A DNA stretch of 53,312 nucleotides from an uncultured Cellvibrionales bacterium. GTDB taxonomy: Bacteria; Pseudomonadota; Gammaproteobacteria; Pseudomonadales; Dasaniaceae. The translations under genes were made by a program, and so were the position numbers. The DNA lies in the NCBI GenBank assembly GCA_913019905.1, contig CAJVZD010000031.1, forward strand, positions 1 through 53,312, read 5' to 3'. This document shows, piece after piece, positions 43,531 to 50,888 of the stretch; the stretch's first letter is position 1, and each line of letters opens with the position of its first letter. Below the pieces are notes generated by a model, which was not told the DNA's origin, ran no database searches, and worked only from the letters and a program-made list of their open reading frames with translations.

Positions 43531-44799
43531 TTAAAGTCCAGGGACATCAAACTGAGCACAAAATTGATTGACCTGCCGGCTGATGGTTTCGAGGTGGTTT
43601 GCATCATTTGGATTATTTAGTGTGTCGGTAATCCAATCCGCTATTTTCATCATATCCGGCTCCAGCATTCCTCTTGTCGTAGCCGCCGGTGTTCCAATAC
43701 GTATACCACTAGGCCGTGCGGGTGACAATGGATCATCGGGGATCACCTGTTTGTTGGTCGTGATTCCCACCTGATCCAGTAGTTCCTGAGCATCGTGGCC
43801 GTTTATATCGAAGCTTACAATGGTGTTAATAACCAGTAGATGATTTTCGGTACCTCCAGTCACTAATGTTACTGCATGTTTATGGAACTGTTCTGCTAGT
43901 GCTTGAGCGTTAGCTAACACCTGTTGACAATGTTCTTTGAAGGCGGGTTGCTGGGCTTTCAATAAGGTTGTTGCGATGGCAGCTACAGCATTCATGTGGG
44001 GCCCTCCCTGTAAGCCGGGAAAGACAGATTTGTCGATGGCCTTGGCATGTTTTAGTTTACTTACGATTAAACCGCCGCGAGGACCGCGTAACGATTTATG
44101 GGTGGTTGTTGTAATAACATCAAAGCCAAAATCCATTGGGTTGGCCATCGCGTTACCAGCGACTAGTCCACCGTAATGTGAAATGTCTGCCATGGCCAAC
44201 GCGCCTACCGAGTCGGCGATTTGTCGAAATGCTGCGTAGTCGAGATCGCGGGGATATGAGGAGTATCCGCACAGTACCATTTGGGGCTTATGTTTTTCCG
44301 CCAGCTGTGCGATCGCATGATAATCCAATGTGCCGTCCGGCAAGGATTTGTAGCGAACGAAATTAAAAATGGTGCCCATGTGTGAAACGGGTGCCCCATG
44401 AGTCAGGTGGCCGCCATGTGATAGCTCCATGGCCAATATCGTGTCGCCAGGTTTTAGCAGACCGAGGTAAACGGCTTGATTCATCGCTGAGCCGGATAGC
44501 GGTTGTACATTGGCATGCTCGCCGCGAAATAGTTTTTTTGCGCGTTCGCAGGCTAAAATTTCGATAAAGTCGGTATATTTCTGTCCGCCGTAATAACGCT
44601 TGCCGGGATAACCTTCGGAATACTTGTTGGTAAAGACTGACCCTAATAATTCAAGTACTTCCGGGTAGGTATAGTTTTCTGAAGGAATTAATTCTATGCC
44701 GGCTTGCTGGCGTTTTTCTTCGCCAACGAGTGCGTCATGAATTGCGGGATCAGAGGATTGGAGTCGGGTTCTATAGTTGTGCGAGGGGCTGCCATTCAT
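43531..44799 (-). CDS. glyA: Serine hydroxymethyltransferase
   Basis: GlyA makes glycine and 5,10-methylenetetrahydrofolate from serine with pyridoxal phosphate. The 422-residue product has YPGKRYYGGQKYTD, the glycine-rich region, DISHYGGLVAG and the PLP lysine in TTTTHKSLRGPRGG (Lys near 235). ATG 44799 has better spacing from GGAG than ATG 44805. A ZTP riboswitch lies upstream (44930-44831), tying expression to the folate status sensed as ZTP. The length matches the family, and the two divergent ends are intact. Confidence 0.95.
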   Translation of the reverse strand: MNGSPSHNYRTRLQSSDPAIHDALVGEEKRQQAGIELIPSENYTYPEVLELLGSVFTNKYSEGYPGKRYYGGQKYTDFIEILACERAKKLFRGEHANVQPLSGSAMNQAVYLGLLKPGDTILAMELSHGGHLTHGAPVSHMGTIFNFVRYKSLPDGTLDYHAIAQLAEKHKPQMVLCGYSSYPRDLDYAAFRQIADSVGALAMADISHYGGLVAGNAMANPMDFGFDVITTTTHKSLRGPRGGLIVSKLKHAKAIDKSVFPGLQGGPHMNAVAAIATTLLKAQQPAFKEHCQQVLANAQALAEQFHKHAVTLVTGGTENHLLVINTIVSFDINGHDAQELLDQVGITTNKQVIPDDPLSPARPSGIRIGTPAATTRGMLEPDMMKIADWITDTLNNPNDANHLETISRQVNQFCAQFDVPGL

Positions 44800-44830
44800 G
44801 GGCATTCTCCTTTAGTTAAGTAAAAGAAAG

Positions 44831-44930
44831 TGCCCAGGCGAACGGCTTTTAGTAGGAGACATTTGAAATGCGGCCAGCTACATCTACGCTCCCTTGTGGT
44901 TTGCTCCACATTTTCGCCAGTTACGCAGAC
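44831..44930 (-). promoter_or_regulatory. ZTP (pfl) riboswitch before glyA
   Basis: Read on the minus strand the leader contains GTAACTGGCG, then GTGGAGCAAACCAC and GGGAGC, and ends with GCCGTTCGCCTGGGCA, the conserved parts of the ZTP/ZMP (pfl) riboswitch in order. These riboswitches often precede glyA, folD and purH. The terminal TGGGCA (44836-44831) is complementary to TGCCCA over the glyA start (44804-44799), with the GGAG in the loop between. This suggests translational control. Confidence 0.85.
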
Positions 44931-45473
44931 ATTTAAAGACTAACTTAAATCGGAAATAATTGTAAAGGTTTTATATTTGCTTTTTTAGCGACATAAAAAA
45001 ATACAGTAGGCACACAGCGGATTTTAATTTTCCCGTGTTGTGCTTAAAGGTGCAAATGCGTCATGGTATCTACCTGTGCAGTTAATTCAGTGTCGACATA
45101 GGTGGGGGTCCTACCCTGGTGTCCGTCTCGATCCCTAACACATCAAAATGGCTGTCAGAAGCTGTCATCATTTGGTAATTACCACTGATTGCCAGCACAA
45201 TTGGCGATACTAAAAAAGTGGTACCTGCTCCATTTTAGCACTGTCTGAAGATCTATTGGCCCCTGATGACCCGGTTTAAATCCTGACACCTCTGGCATAT
45301 ATAATTCTGGAGTGAAAATCGCTTTTGATTGTGTGACAATGCGCACCGCTCCAAATCACGACGACGTTGCAATGTACCTGATGCAAATAACTTCAGGCGT
45401 GTTTTTATTCTTTTGTCCTATGTCAGTTAACATACCGGGTATGTCAGAGACCCACCAAACGCGGAGACTATTT
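44931..45473. other. Divergent intergenic region, glyA and ParA
   Basis: Besides the glyA promoter side at the left and GGAG before the ParA start at the right, nothing was recognised. A frame open from 45312 adds 54 unlike residues to the ParA N-terminus and is not used. Confidence 0.5.
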
Positions 45474-46115
45474 ATGGCTGGTAAGATCATCACGATCGCA
45501 CAGCAAAAAGGCGGTGCTGGTAAAACAACACTGAGTGCACATCTTGCTGTGGGTATGTCCCATGCCCTTAATGGCCCCGTTGCCATTCTCGATGTCGATC
45601 CACAGGGTAGCCTCGGCGAGTGGTTTGAATTGCGTGAAAGCTGGCTTGGTGAGGATAAAACCGGGCTCTCGTTCAGAACCGCAAGTGGTTGGGGTGCACG
45701 CCGGGAAGCACGATCGCTGGCACGGCAATGCGCCTGTGTCATTGTTGATACGCCTCCCCATGCCGAGCGGGATGCCAAACCCGCAATCGAAGCGGCAGAT
45801 CTGGTCGTCATACCCGTGCAACCTACGCCCGTTGATATTTGGGCGACTAGTTCAACGCTTGATTTAGCGCGCGCCCAGAAAACCCCAGCACTGGTGGTAT
45901 TAAACCGTGTGCCTCCTCGCGCCCGCCTGACGGGTGAAATGGAAGAGTTACTGATTGGATACGAGGCAAACATCGCTGCTCATCGTCTCGGCAACCGCGT
46001 TGCTTTCGCCGAGGCTGTGGGTCAGGGTGCAACCGTTATAGAAAAAAATTCGACCAGCCGCGCCGCTGAAGAGATCACCGGCCTGGTTGACGAAATCGTC
46101 TCGCTGATCTGGTAA
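45474..46115 (+). CDS. ParA-family partition-type ATPase (orphan)
   Basis: The 213-residue deviant-Walker ATPase starts AGKIITIAQQKGGAGKTTLSAHLA, with the KGGAGKTT Walker A carrying the ParA signature lysine. DVDPQGSL and VIVDTPPHAERD follow, and a C-terminal RNTVAFAEA-like region (GNRVAFAEAVGQGATVIE). It is short and lacks an N-terminal HTH, like small ParA proteins of plasmids or cargo positioning. No parB or replication gene adjoins it. ATG 45474 is chosen because GGAG precedes it and the P-loop then begins at the usual place. Confidence 0.88.
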   Translation: MAGKIITIAQQKGGAGKTTLSAHLAVGMSHALNGPVAILDVDPQGSLGEWFELRESWLGEDKTGLSFRTASGWGARREARSLARQCACVIVDTPPHAERDAKPAIEAADLVVIPVQPTPVDIWATSSTLDLARAQKTPALVVLNRVPPRARLTGEMEELLIGYEANIAAHRLGNRVAFAEAVGQGATVIEKNSTSRAAEEITGLVDEIVSLIW

Positions 46116-46349
46116 TAACAGGCAATGATTGTCTGAGTAGATGGGGCCACCGAATCGGTGCTCCCGACCTCGTTAGGTTTGTCGTGGGGCTCATTTTGAC
46201 TTGAGGGAAATCGGTCGAATCCAGGATCACCGGTCTTTGTTCAACTGTCACCTTTAGCCAGAGAGAAGTAATTTTACCTGACTAATTTTATAGATTGCTT
46301 ACTAATTAATAGGGAGCACGACTGAAATACTATCGGTTTTCCGGCTGGA

Positions 46350-46763
46350 TTAACTCTCCCAATTCGTACGAATTCCTTCAATCACACCCTGCTTATCGTT
46401 TTCCAATTGTTTGAGAAACTGCTTCGGTGTATTGGTTTTTTTGTAGTATTTACCACTCCACAGCGTTATTTCCATCAACATGGGTAGAAGATCTTTTCCC
46501 TTTTCCGTTAAGGCATAAATGGATTTCGCGCGGTTGTTCTCGTCCACTGTTTTGGTGACTAAATCTCTTTCCTCCAAACGTTTTAAACGATCCGCCAGAA
46601 TGTTAGTGGACATCTTTTCGTTGGAACTTAAAAAATCCCCGTAGTAAGTCTTTTCCTTAAACATAAGGTCGCGAATAATCAGCAAGGTCCATTTGTCGCC
46701 AAAGGTTTCCAGGGCGTAGTTAATGGGGCAGTCCGAGCGGCGGGGGAAAAGGTCAGGTTTCAT
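46350..46763 (-). CDS. HxlR-family transcriptional regulator
   Basis: The 137-residue HxlR regulator has CPINYALETFGDKWTLLIIRDLMFKEKTYYGDFLSSNEKMSTNILADRLKRLEERDLV, with the conserved Cys near residue 12. It lacks the C-terminal extension of the other two HxlR proteins here. ATG 46763 follows a GTG that opens the frame at 46769. A long inverted repeat lies directly upstream and the gene at 46872 is divergent, so it probably represses that gene and itself. Confidence 0.9.
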   Translation of the reverse strand: MKPDLFPRRSDCPINYALETFGDKWTLLIIRDLMFKEKTYYGDFLSSNEKMSTNILADRLKRLEERDLVTKTVDENNRAKSIYALTEKGKDLLPMLMEITLWSGKYYKKTNTPKQFLKQLENDKQGVIEGIRTNWES

Positions 46764-46784
46764 GAGCACGATAGTAACATAAAT

Positions 46785-46838
46785 CTACTTGCAAAACACA
46801 AGAGCTTGCTTTATTGTGAACTTGCATTTTGCAAGTAG
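46785..46838. promoter_or_regulatory. HxlR operator with 12-base arms
   Basis: CTACTTGCAAAA (46785-46796) and TTTTGCAAGTAG (46827-46838) are perfect inverted repeats. Each contains an inner site: CTTGCA-TTT-TGCAAG at 46821-46835 is itself a palindrome, and CTTGCAAAACACAAG at 46788-46802 is a near copy. Two dimer sites between divergent starts indicate repression of both genes. Confidence 0.7.
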
Positions 46839-46871
46839 ACTGCAGTTCGATAACTTTCAGAGACTTTAGTA

Positions 46872-47480
46872 ATGAGAAAATGGCTCAGGCCCAGTGTATT
46901 TACAATGTTATTCCTTTCCGCAGGACTGTTGTTCTTTAGTAGTTGGTATGGTGGAAATGATCCTCTAAGCGACGTGGAGATTAATCGGTTCCTGAACTAT
47001 GTAGAAACGCTGGATCAGCCAAGGAAAACGTTTATCCAACAGAACGACGTGCGGCGCTTTTTAACAGCTGACGATGGAAAAACTTTTTATGTAGTTAACT
47101 TCTTTCAATTTAAAAAGCTGTCGGGAGTCAGCGACTTTAACGAGTTCAGCCGACGTGTTGTTCCACTTTGGTTGCGTTATGGAACGCATCCGGTTTTTTC
47201 AAGTACTGAGATACTAAATGAAAATAGTCAGTGGGACAGGTTTACAGTGGTCAGATATCGCAGTCGTCGGGATTGGGTGGATATCGTTAGTAACCCAAAT
47301 TTCAACGAGGCCCTACCATTACGTCTGGCCGCGACTGAAAACAATAGTCGCTTTACCGTTACTGCTATTCGAATTCCTAATCTTTTTTTGTTATTGCTTT
47401 TAATTACAAGTGCGGCCGTATGTATCACATATGGTCTGAAAAAATTTGCATTCATGATTAAGCGAGGCGAACAGTCGTGA
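46872..47480 (+). CDS. Hypothetical two-helix membrane protein
   Basis: The 202-residue protein has membrane helices near residues 9-25 and 168-187 with a domain between that should face the periplasm. The domain contains FYVVNFFQFKKLSG, DFNEFSRRVVPLWLRYGTHPVFSSTEIL, WDRFTVVRYRSRRDWVDIVSNPNFNEALPLRLAA, a pattern reminiscent of the ferredoxin-like DUF1330/NIPSNAP group, here held in the membrane. It starts 34 bases from the HxlR operator and is the likely target of the divergent HxlR gene. The function is unknown. Confidence 0.75.
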   Translation: MRKWLRPSVFTMLFLSAGLLFFSSWYGGNDPLSDVEINRFLNYVETLDQPRKTFIQQNDVRRFLTADDGKTFYVVNFFQFKKLSGVSDFNEFSRRVVPLWLRYGTHPVFSSTEILNENSQWDRFTVVRYRSRRDWVDIVSNPNFNEALPLRLAATENNSRFTVTAIRIPNLFLLLLLITSAAVCITYGLKKFAFMIKRGEQS

Positions 47481-47535
47481 TTTTTGTCGTAAGCGAAGCC
47501 GGGTAAGGAGGTTCCAGTTTGTTGTGCGTCGTATC

Positions 47536-47590
47536 CTTACAGCTTACAGCTTACAGCTTGGGGGTTGTGATCACGATTCAATACGTGGCC
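47536..47590 (+). repeat. TTACAGC triplet and REP-like element 6 (diverged)
   Basis: TTACAGC repeats three times in tandem at about 47536-47556. It abuts a worn REP copy: CTTGGGGGTTGTGATCACGA followed by TTCAATACGTGGCCC. Confidence 0.5.
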
Positions 47591-47709
47591 CAATTTCGGA
47601 CCTCGATCCCGTGTACAGCATTACAGAATTCGAACCAGTGTTCTCGTTTTCTGGAGCGACTACATAATATCCGCTAACGGTGCTCGTCCATGGACAAAGG
47701 CTCCAACAG

Positions 47710-48936
47710 CTACGACGAAGGAACACACCCGTTGGCGGGATTTGACTGGTCACAGGCATAGCCGTAGGGACAACAGCAACAGGTGTCGCCGCAGGAAGAG
47801 CCTGTTTCACTCGGGCAGGCGTTGGTTGATATGCAGCAGGAACTCTCAGTACCACAATTCGACTCGTCGTCACCGCCCGAACAGTTATCGCTACCATTGC
47901 ATACGTGTTCACGCAAAATGTCGGAGCCGTCGTCGCAGGTGTACATGTCAGGCCCGCTATTGCAGGCGTTGTTGTACCAGTAACCGTTTGCAACCGCGCA
48001 GCTGCTTGCGTCCGCACACAAGAAAAGGTTGCTGCTGTTGCAAGCCGATTCTTCGGCGTTGCACACACTGTTGAACCAGTAGCCACCGGCATTTCCACAG
48101 TCGTTGCTACTGACACATTGATTAACATCTGAGTAGCACGCTTCAGGAGAAGCATTGCACTGTTGATCGTACCAAAAACCGCTCGCTGACTCACATTCTC
48201 CACTGCCGGCACAAAGGTAAAGATAGTCTCCGTTGCACGATGGCTCGGGCGTACTGTTACAGGTATTTTCGTACCAAAAGCCCCCCACACTCGAACATGA
48301 GGATTCGTCACTGCAGCGATCGAGATCCGAAAAGCTACAACTGGCCTCAGGTGTGGCGAAGCAGCTATCGTTGCGCCAGTAGCCGCTGGCCTGTGTGCAC
48401 TGATTCAAATCGGCACACAGGTTCAAGTGATTGCGATCGCAGGAAGTCGGCACGCTGGCGCAGCTGCCGCCCTGCCAGTCTCCGCCGGCCCGTGAGCAGT
48501 CGGCATAGCTTGCACAGAGGTCGTGGTTTGCGCTGTCGCAACCCAGACTCGGTTGTGGTACGTCCGCAGGCAGTGGATTACTGCGCGTGGGTCGATCCGG
48601 GTTCGAGCGACGATCGACCTCGTTGCTAATTACGCCGCCAGCGTAAGCAGATACCACACTGCCCACATCGGGATTCACATCGACAGCAACTATAATATTG
48701 GCGGCCGCGTTAGCTACCCGCAAGTTGTCTAAGGTGTTTGTACGGGCGCGATCAAAGCGCTCGTTAGAGATGTCGCGCCCCGCAGCGAGGTCGTCATAGA
48801 CCTGATTCGTTGCTTCCTGATTCTGCATTATGACTCTAATGGCAAGACCACCTGTGAGCGCTGTGAGTGCCGTAATTACTGCAACTGTGAGAAAAATGGC
48901 TCCGCGTTGTGGGATTTTTGCTGTATTGACCTTCAT
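47710..48936 (-). CDS. Cys-rich repeat protein with LDLa-like module
   Basis: The 408-residue product has an N-terminal membrane helix (GAIFLTVAVITALTALTGG, residues 12-30), a helical stalk (about 40-110), and six tandem repeats of 32-34 residues between 133 and 328. Each repeat has four cysteines spaced C-x7-C-x5-C-x11-C (first spacing x6 in repeat 5) and a GYWYN-type core. Residues 334-361 (CDDG ... VCNG ... CSGGDDESNC) resemble an LDL-receptor class A module with its calcium-binding acidic end. A Cys-cluster tail follows (CCIS, TCCCC). It is probably anchored in the inner membrane and exposed outside the cytosol. ATG 48936 has AGGGAG upstream. Confidence 0.75.
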   Translation of the reverse strand: MKVNTAKIPQRGAIFLTVAVITALTALTGGLAIRVIMQNQEATNQVYDDLAAGRDISNERFDRARTNTLDNLRVANAAANIIVAVDVNPDVGSVVSAYAGGVISNEVDRRSNPDRPTRSNPLPADVPQPSLGCDSANHDLCASYADCSRAGGDWQGGSCASVPTSCDRNHLNLCADLNQCTQASGYWRNDSCFATPEASCSFSDLDRCSDESSCSSVGGFWYENTCNSTPEPSCNGDYLYLCAGSGECESASGFWYDQQCNASPEACYSDVNQCVSSNDCGNAGGYWFNSVCNAEESACNSSNLFLCADASSCAVANGYWYNNACNSGPDMYTCDDGSDILREHVCNGSDNCSGGDDESNCGTESSCCISTNACPSETGSSCGDTCCCCPYGYACDQSNPANGCVPSS

Positions 48937-48946
48937 AATGCGCTCC

Positions 48947-50071
48947 CTATTCACACAGGCTAATGTTGCTTTCGTTACTATCTGTTAATCCATAGCCTGC
49001 GGTAATTGCCAGGAATAACCCGTCCTCAAGCGCAACGCTTGCAGCGGGACTGTCCTCTGTCGGATCGTACCGCAGCAGTTGATAATTGCGACCCGCCAGC
49101 TCATGGTTTTCAACACAACTAGGTTCCCCCATCAGCTCCTTGATGTCGTTTTCGTCGCTACACAAGCTAAACTGGTCTGGCGAGTATGGCGTGGCCAGCA
49201 AGCTGACTCCCAAACCGTAGCTGGTCTCATTCACGAAATAACCGTTCTCGAATACGGATGAAGTAAAGCTTCCTCGGTTGTAGACCCAGCTTTCCACGCG
49301 GGTCGGAATCTCGAGTGGAATGACCTGACCGTTGTCGTCAACTTCCTCGGTTGTAAAACTCAGAGTGAAGATCTGAGGATAACCACGCCCGTCTACGAAT
49401 GCTCTCTGGGCGAGTGACTGACCATCGAGCATGCCTGCCGGTACGCCGAATATGACGCCTCGAGTACGGCAAAACATTGCGGGCAGGGAGCTAGCATTTA
49501 CCGACACTTCGGCAACCAGCTCGGCCATCGCATCGGCGTCAACCGCGTCGATCACCTCGTCTGTCGCCCCCTCCATGGCACTGGTAAAGTACTCAGACAC
49601 AGCCAGCTTGTTGGTAATGACGGACTCGTCGTCACCGGTCGCGCCGTAAAGCACGTCCAAAGCAATGGTCTGTAGAGATTTTCTCCCCGCCTCAAGTTCA
49701 CCCTGGTAATATTCAAGCCCAGCACGCTCGGGAGTGCGGTTGAACAACTGCTGGTAAATATTGGAAATCAGCTGAACGGTTCCCAAATCACCAAAGCGGT
49801 CATTGAACTCCTGCGATTCTCCAAATGCCTGGATGATAGAGTTGAGGTTACCGCTCTCGCTGTCAAGGCGGCCTGCCCAGTATGCAAGACCGCCAGGATC
49901 GGCAGCGCGGCCGTAGTAGGCGATATAGGAACGGGAAACGGTTTTCTCGGCCTCGGTAAATGACCTGGATTCGTATTGTCCGGCAACCGCCTGGCCGGCA
50001 ATGAATGCCAGAACGAGGCAGCAGGCCGCAAATGGACCGGCGCGATAGCGCTTACTTTGTGCCAAATTCAT
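48947..50071 (-). CDS. Exported DUF4214 domain protein
   Basis: From ATG 50071 (GAGGGG upstream) the 374-residue product has a signal peptide cleaved near AVA30. A DUF4214 helical repeat region follows (SRSYIAYYGRAADPGGLAYWAGRL, then IYQQLFNRTPERAGLEYYQGELEAGR, about 45-150), a domain common in S-layer-like and secreted adhesin proteins. The second half is strand-rich with two cysteines and is not recognised. It ends ten bases before the start of the Cys-rich gene, so the two are very likely one operon and work together at the cell surface. Confidence 0.82.
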   Translation of the reverse strand: MNLAQSKRYRAGPFAACCLVLAFIAGQAVAGQYESRSFTEAEKTVSRSYIAYYGRAADPGGLAYWAGRLDSESGNLNSIIQAFGESQEFNDRFGDLGTVQLISNIYQQLFNRTPERAGLEYYQGELEAGRKSLQTIALDVLYGATGDDESVITNKLAVSEYFTSAMEGATDEVIDAVDADAMAELVAEVSVNASSLPAMFCRTRGVIFGVPAGMLDGQSLAQRAFVDGRGYPQIFTLSFTTEEVDDNGQVIPLEIPTRVESWVYNRGSFTSSVFENGYFVNETSYGLGVSLLATPYSPDQFSLCSDENDIKELMGEPSCVENHELAGRNYQLLRYDPTEDSPAASVALEDGLFLAITAGYGLTDSNESNISLCE

Positions 50072-50450
50072 CAGGAACCCCTCAGTAGCTAAATAGAGAA
50101 ATCTCTCTCCCATTAAGCTACAGCTCACTGCTGATTTGCTTTGATCTGCATCATACTGATGCCTCATCCATCATTTTCTCACTAAATTCCAACTCGGCTT
50201 TGACAAATATCCCAACGCCGTTGGCGCGGTTCTTTCATCACATACCTTAGAGGGCGAGTACTGGCACTCAGGCTTTACACAAAAAATGTCCCACCTTGAT
50301 CCATCCGAAACTTTAGTTACACGGTGCTGCCGTCCCATCAGGTGGAGCAAATTAACATGCCAATATTCGTGATAATTGGCTCGATTTTTTATGTAAATCT
50401 ACGGAGATAGTTGTCAGATTTATCGGTTGAAGAAGTTGCTAGTTTCCGAG

Positions 50451-50498
50451 TAGATAGGGTTAGGTCTTGGGTTGTGAATCACGATCTAAATCCCGACC
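50451..50498 (+). repeat. REP-like element 7, left half of inverted pair
   Basis: It begins TAGATAGGGTTAGGTCTTGG and continues GTTGTGAATCACGATCTAAA. It is followed by TCCCGAC and TTCTTTCGTCCGATA, as after REP copy 2. Together with copy 8 it forms a head-to-head pair about 90 bases apart. Confidence 0.78.
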
Positions 50499-50591
50499 GC
50501 TGTTCTTTCGTCCGATATATGGCAATAAAAATCGGATGCGGTTTATGTCGTCGGAAGTTGATAAGCCGACAGCAGCAGATTATCAGGACTC

Positions 50592-50628
50592 GCGTGTGAT
50601 TCTCGATTCATGACCTGACCCCTATCTA
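50592..50628 (-). repeat. REP-like element 8, right half of inverted pair
   Basis: On the minus strand it reads TAGATAGGGGTCAGGTCATG then AATCGAGAATCACAC, an inverted copy of element 7 including the border TAGATAGGG. Such pairs are the BIME-type units that RAYT transposases are thought to move. Confidence 0.75.
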
Positions 50629-50888
50629 ATCCCATAACCCCGATCCTATACCTCGTTACCCCGGTCTGGTACCATGTTTTTCACCTAAAACGCCTAATTG
50701 AATAGATATAATTAGGCGTCTGTATAGTGATGTCTCTATGCTAGTGCAGATAAAAGCCACTGATCTATCGTGAACAATATCCCAACTGCAATACCATGCT
50801 TTTCATTTAATTAATCGCAACACTACTAAATCGATTGCGTAATTAACTTGATGTCATCTTAGAAAAACTAACGCTCGGAAGCGATGCC

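Larger units (their letters stand above)
50072..50888. other. Divergent intergenic region with REP pair
   Basis: This 800-base stretch holds an inverted pair of REP elements (50451-50628). The rest shows no supported gene. Promoters for the DUF4214 operon (leftward) and the PQQ dehydrogenase (rightward) should lie here, but none is clear enough to mark. Confidence 0.5.

Noticed and set aside
43311..43571. 86-residue frame containing a repeated NRRVE motif
   Set aside because: The repeat is the 15-base tandem DNA repeat read in frame, and the frame overlaps the glyA end on the other strand.
47571..48311. 246-residue minus-strand frame within the Cys-rich gene
   Set aside because: It is a shadow frame of the repeat gene, and its Thr/Val-rich content follows from the Cys codon pattern.
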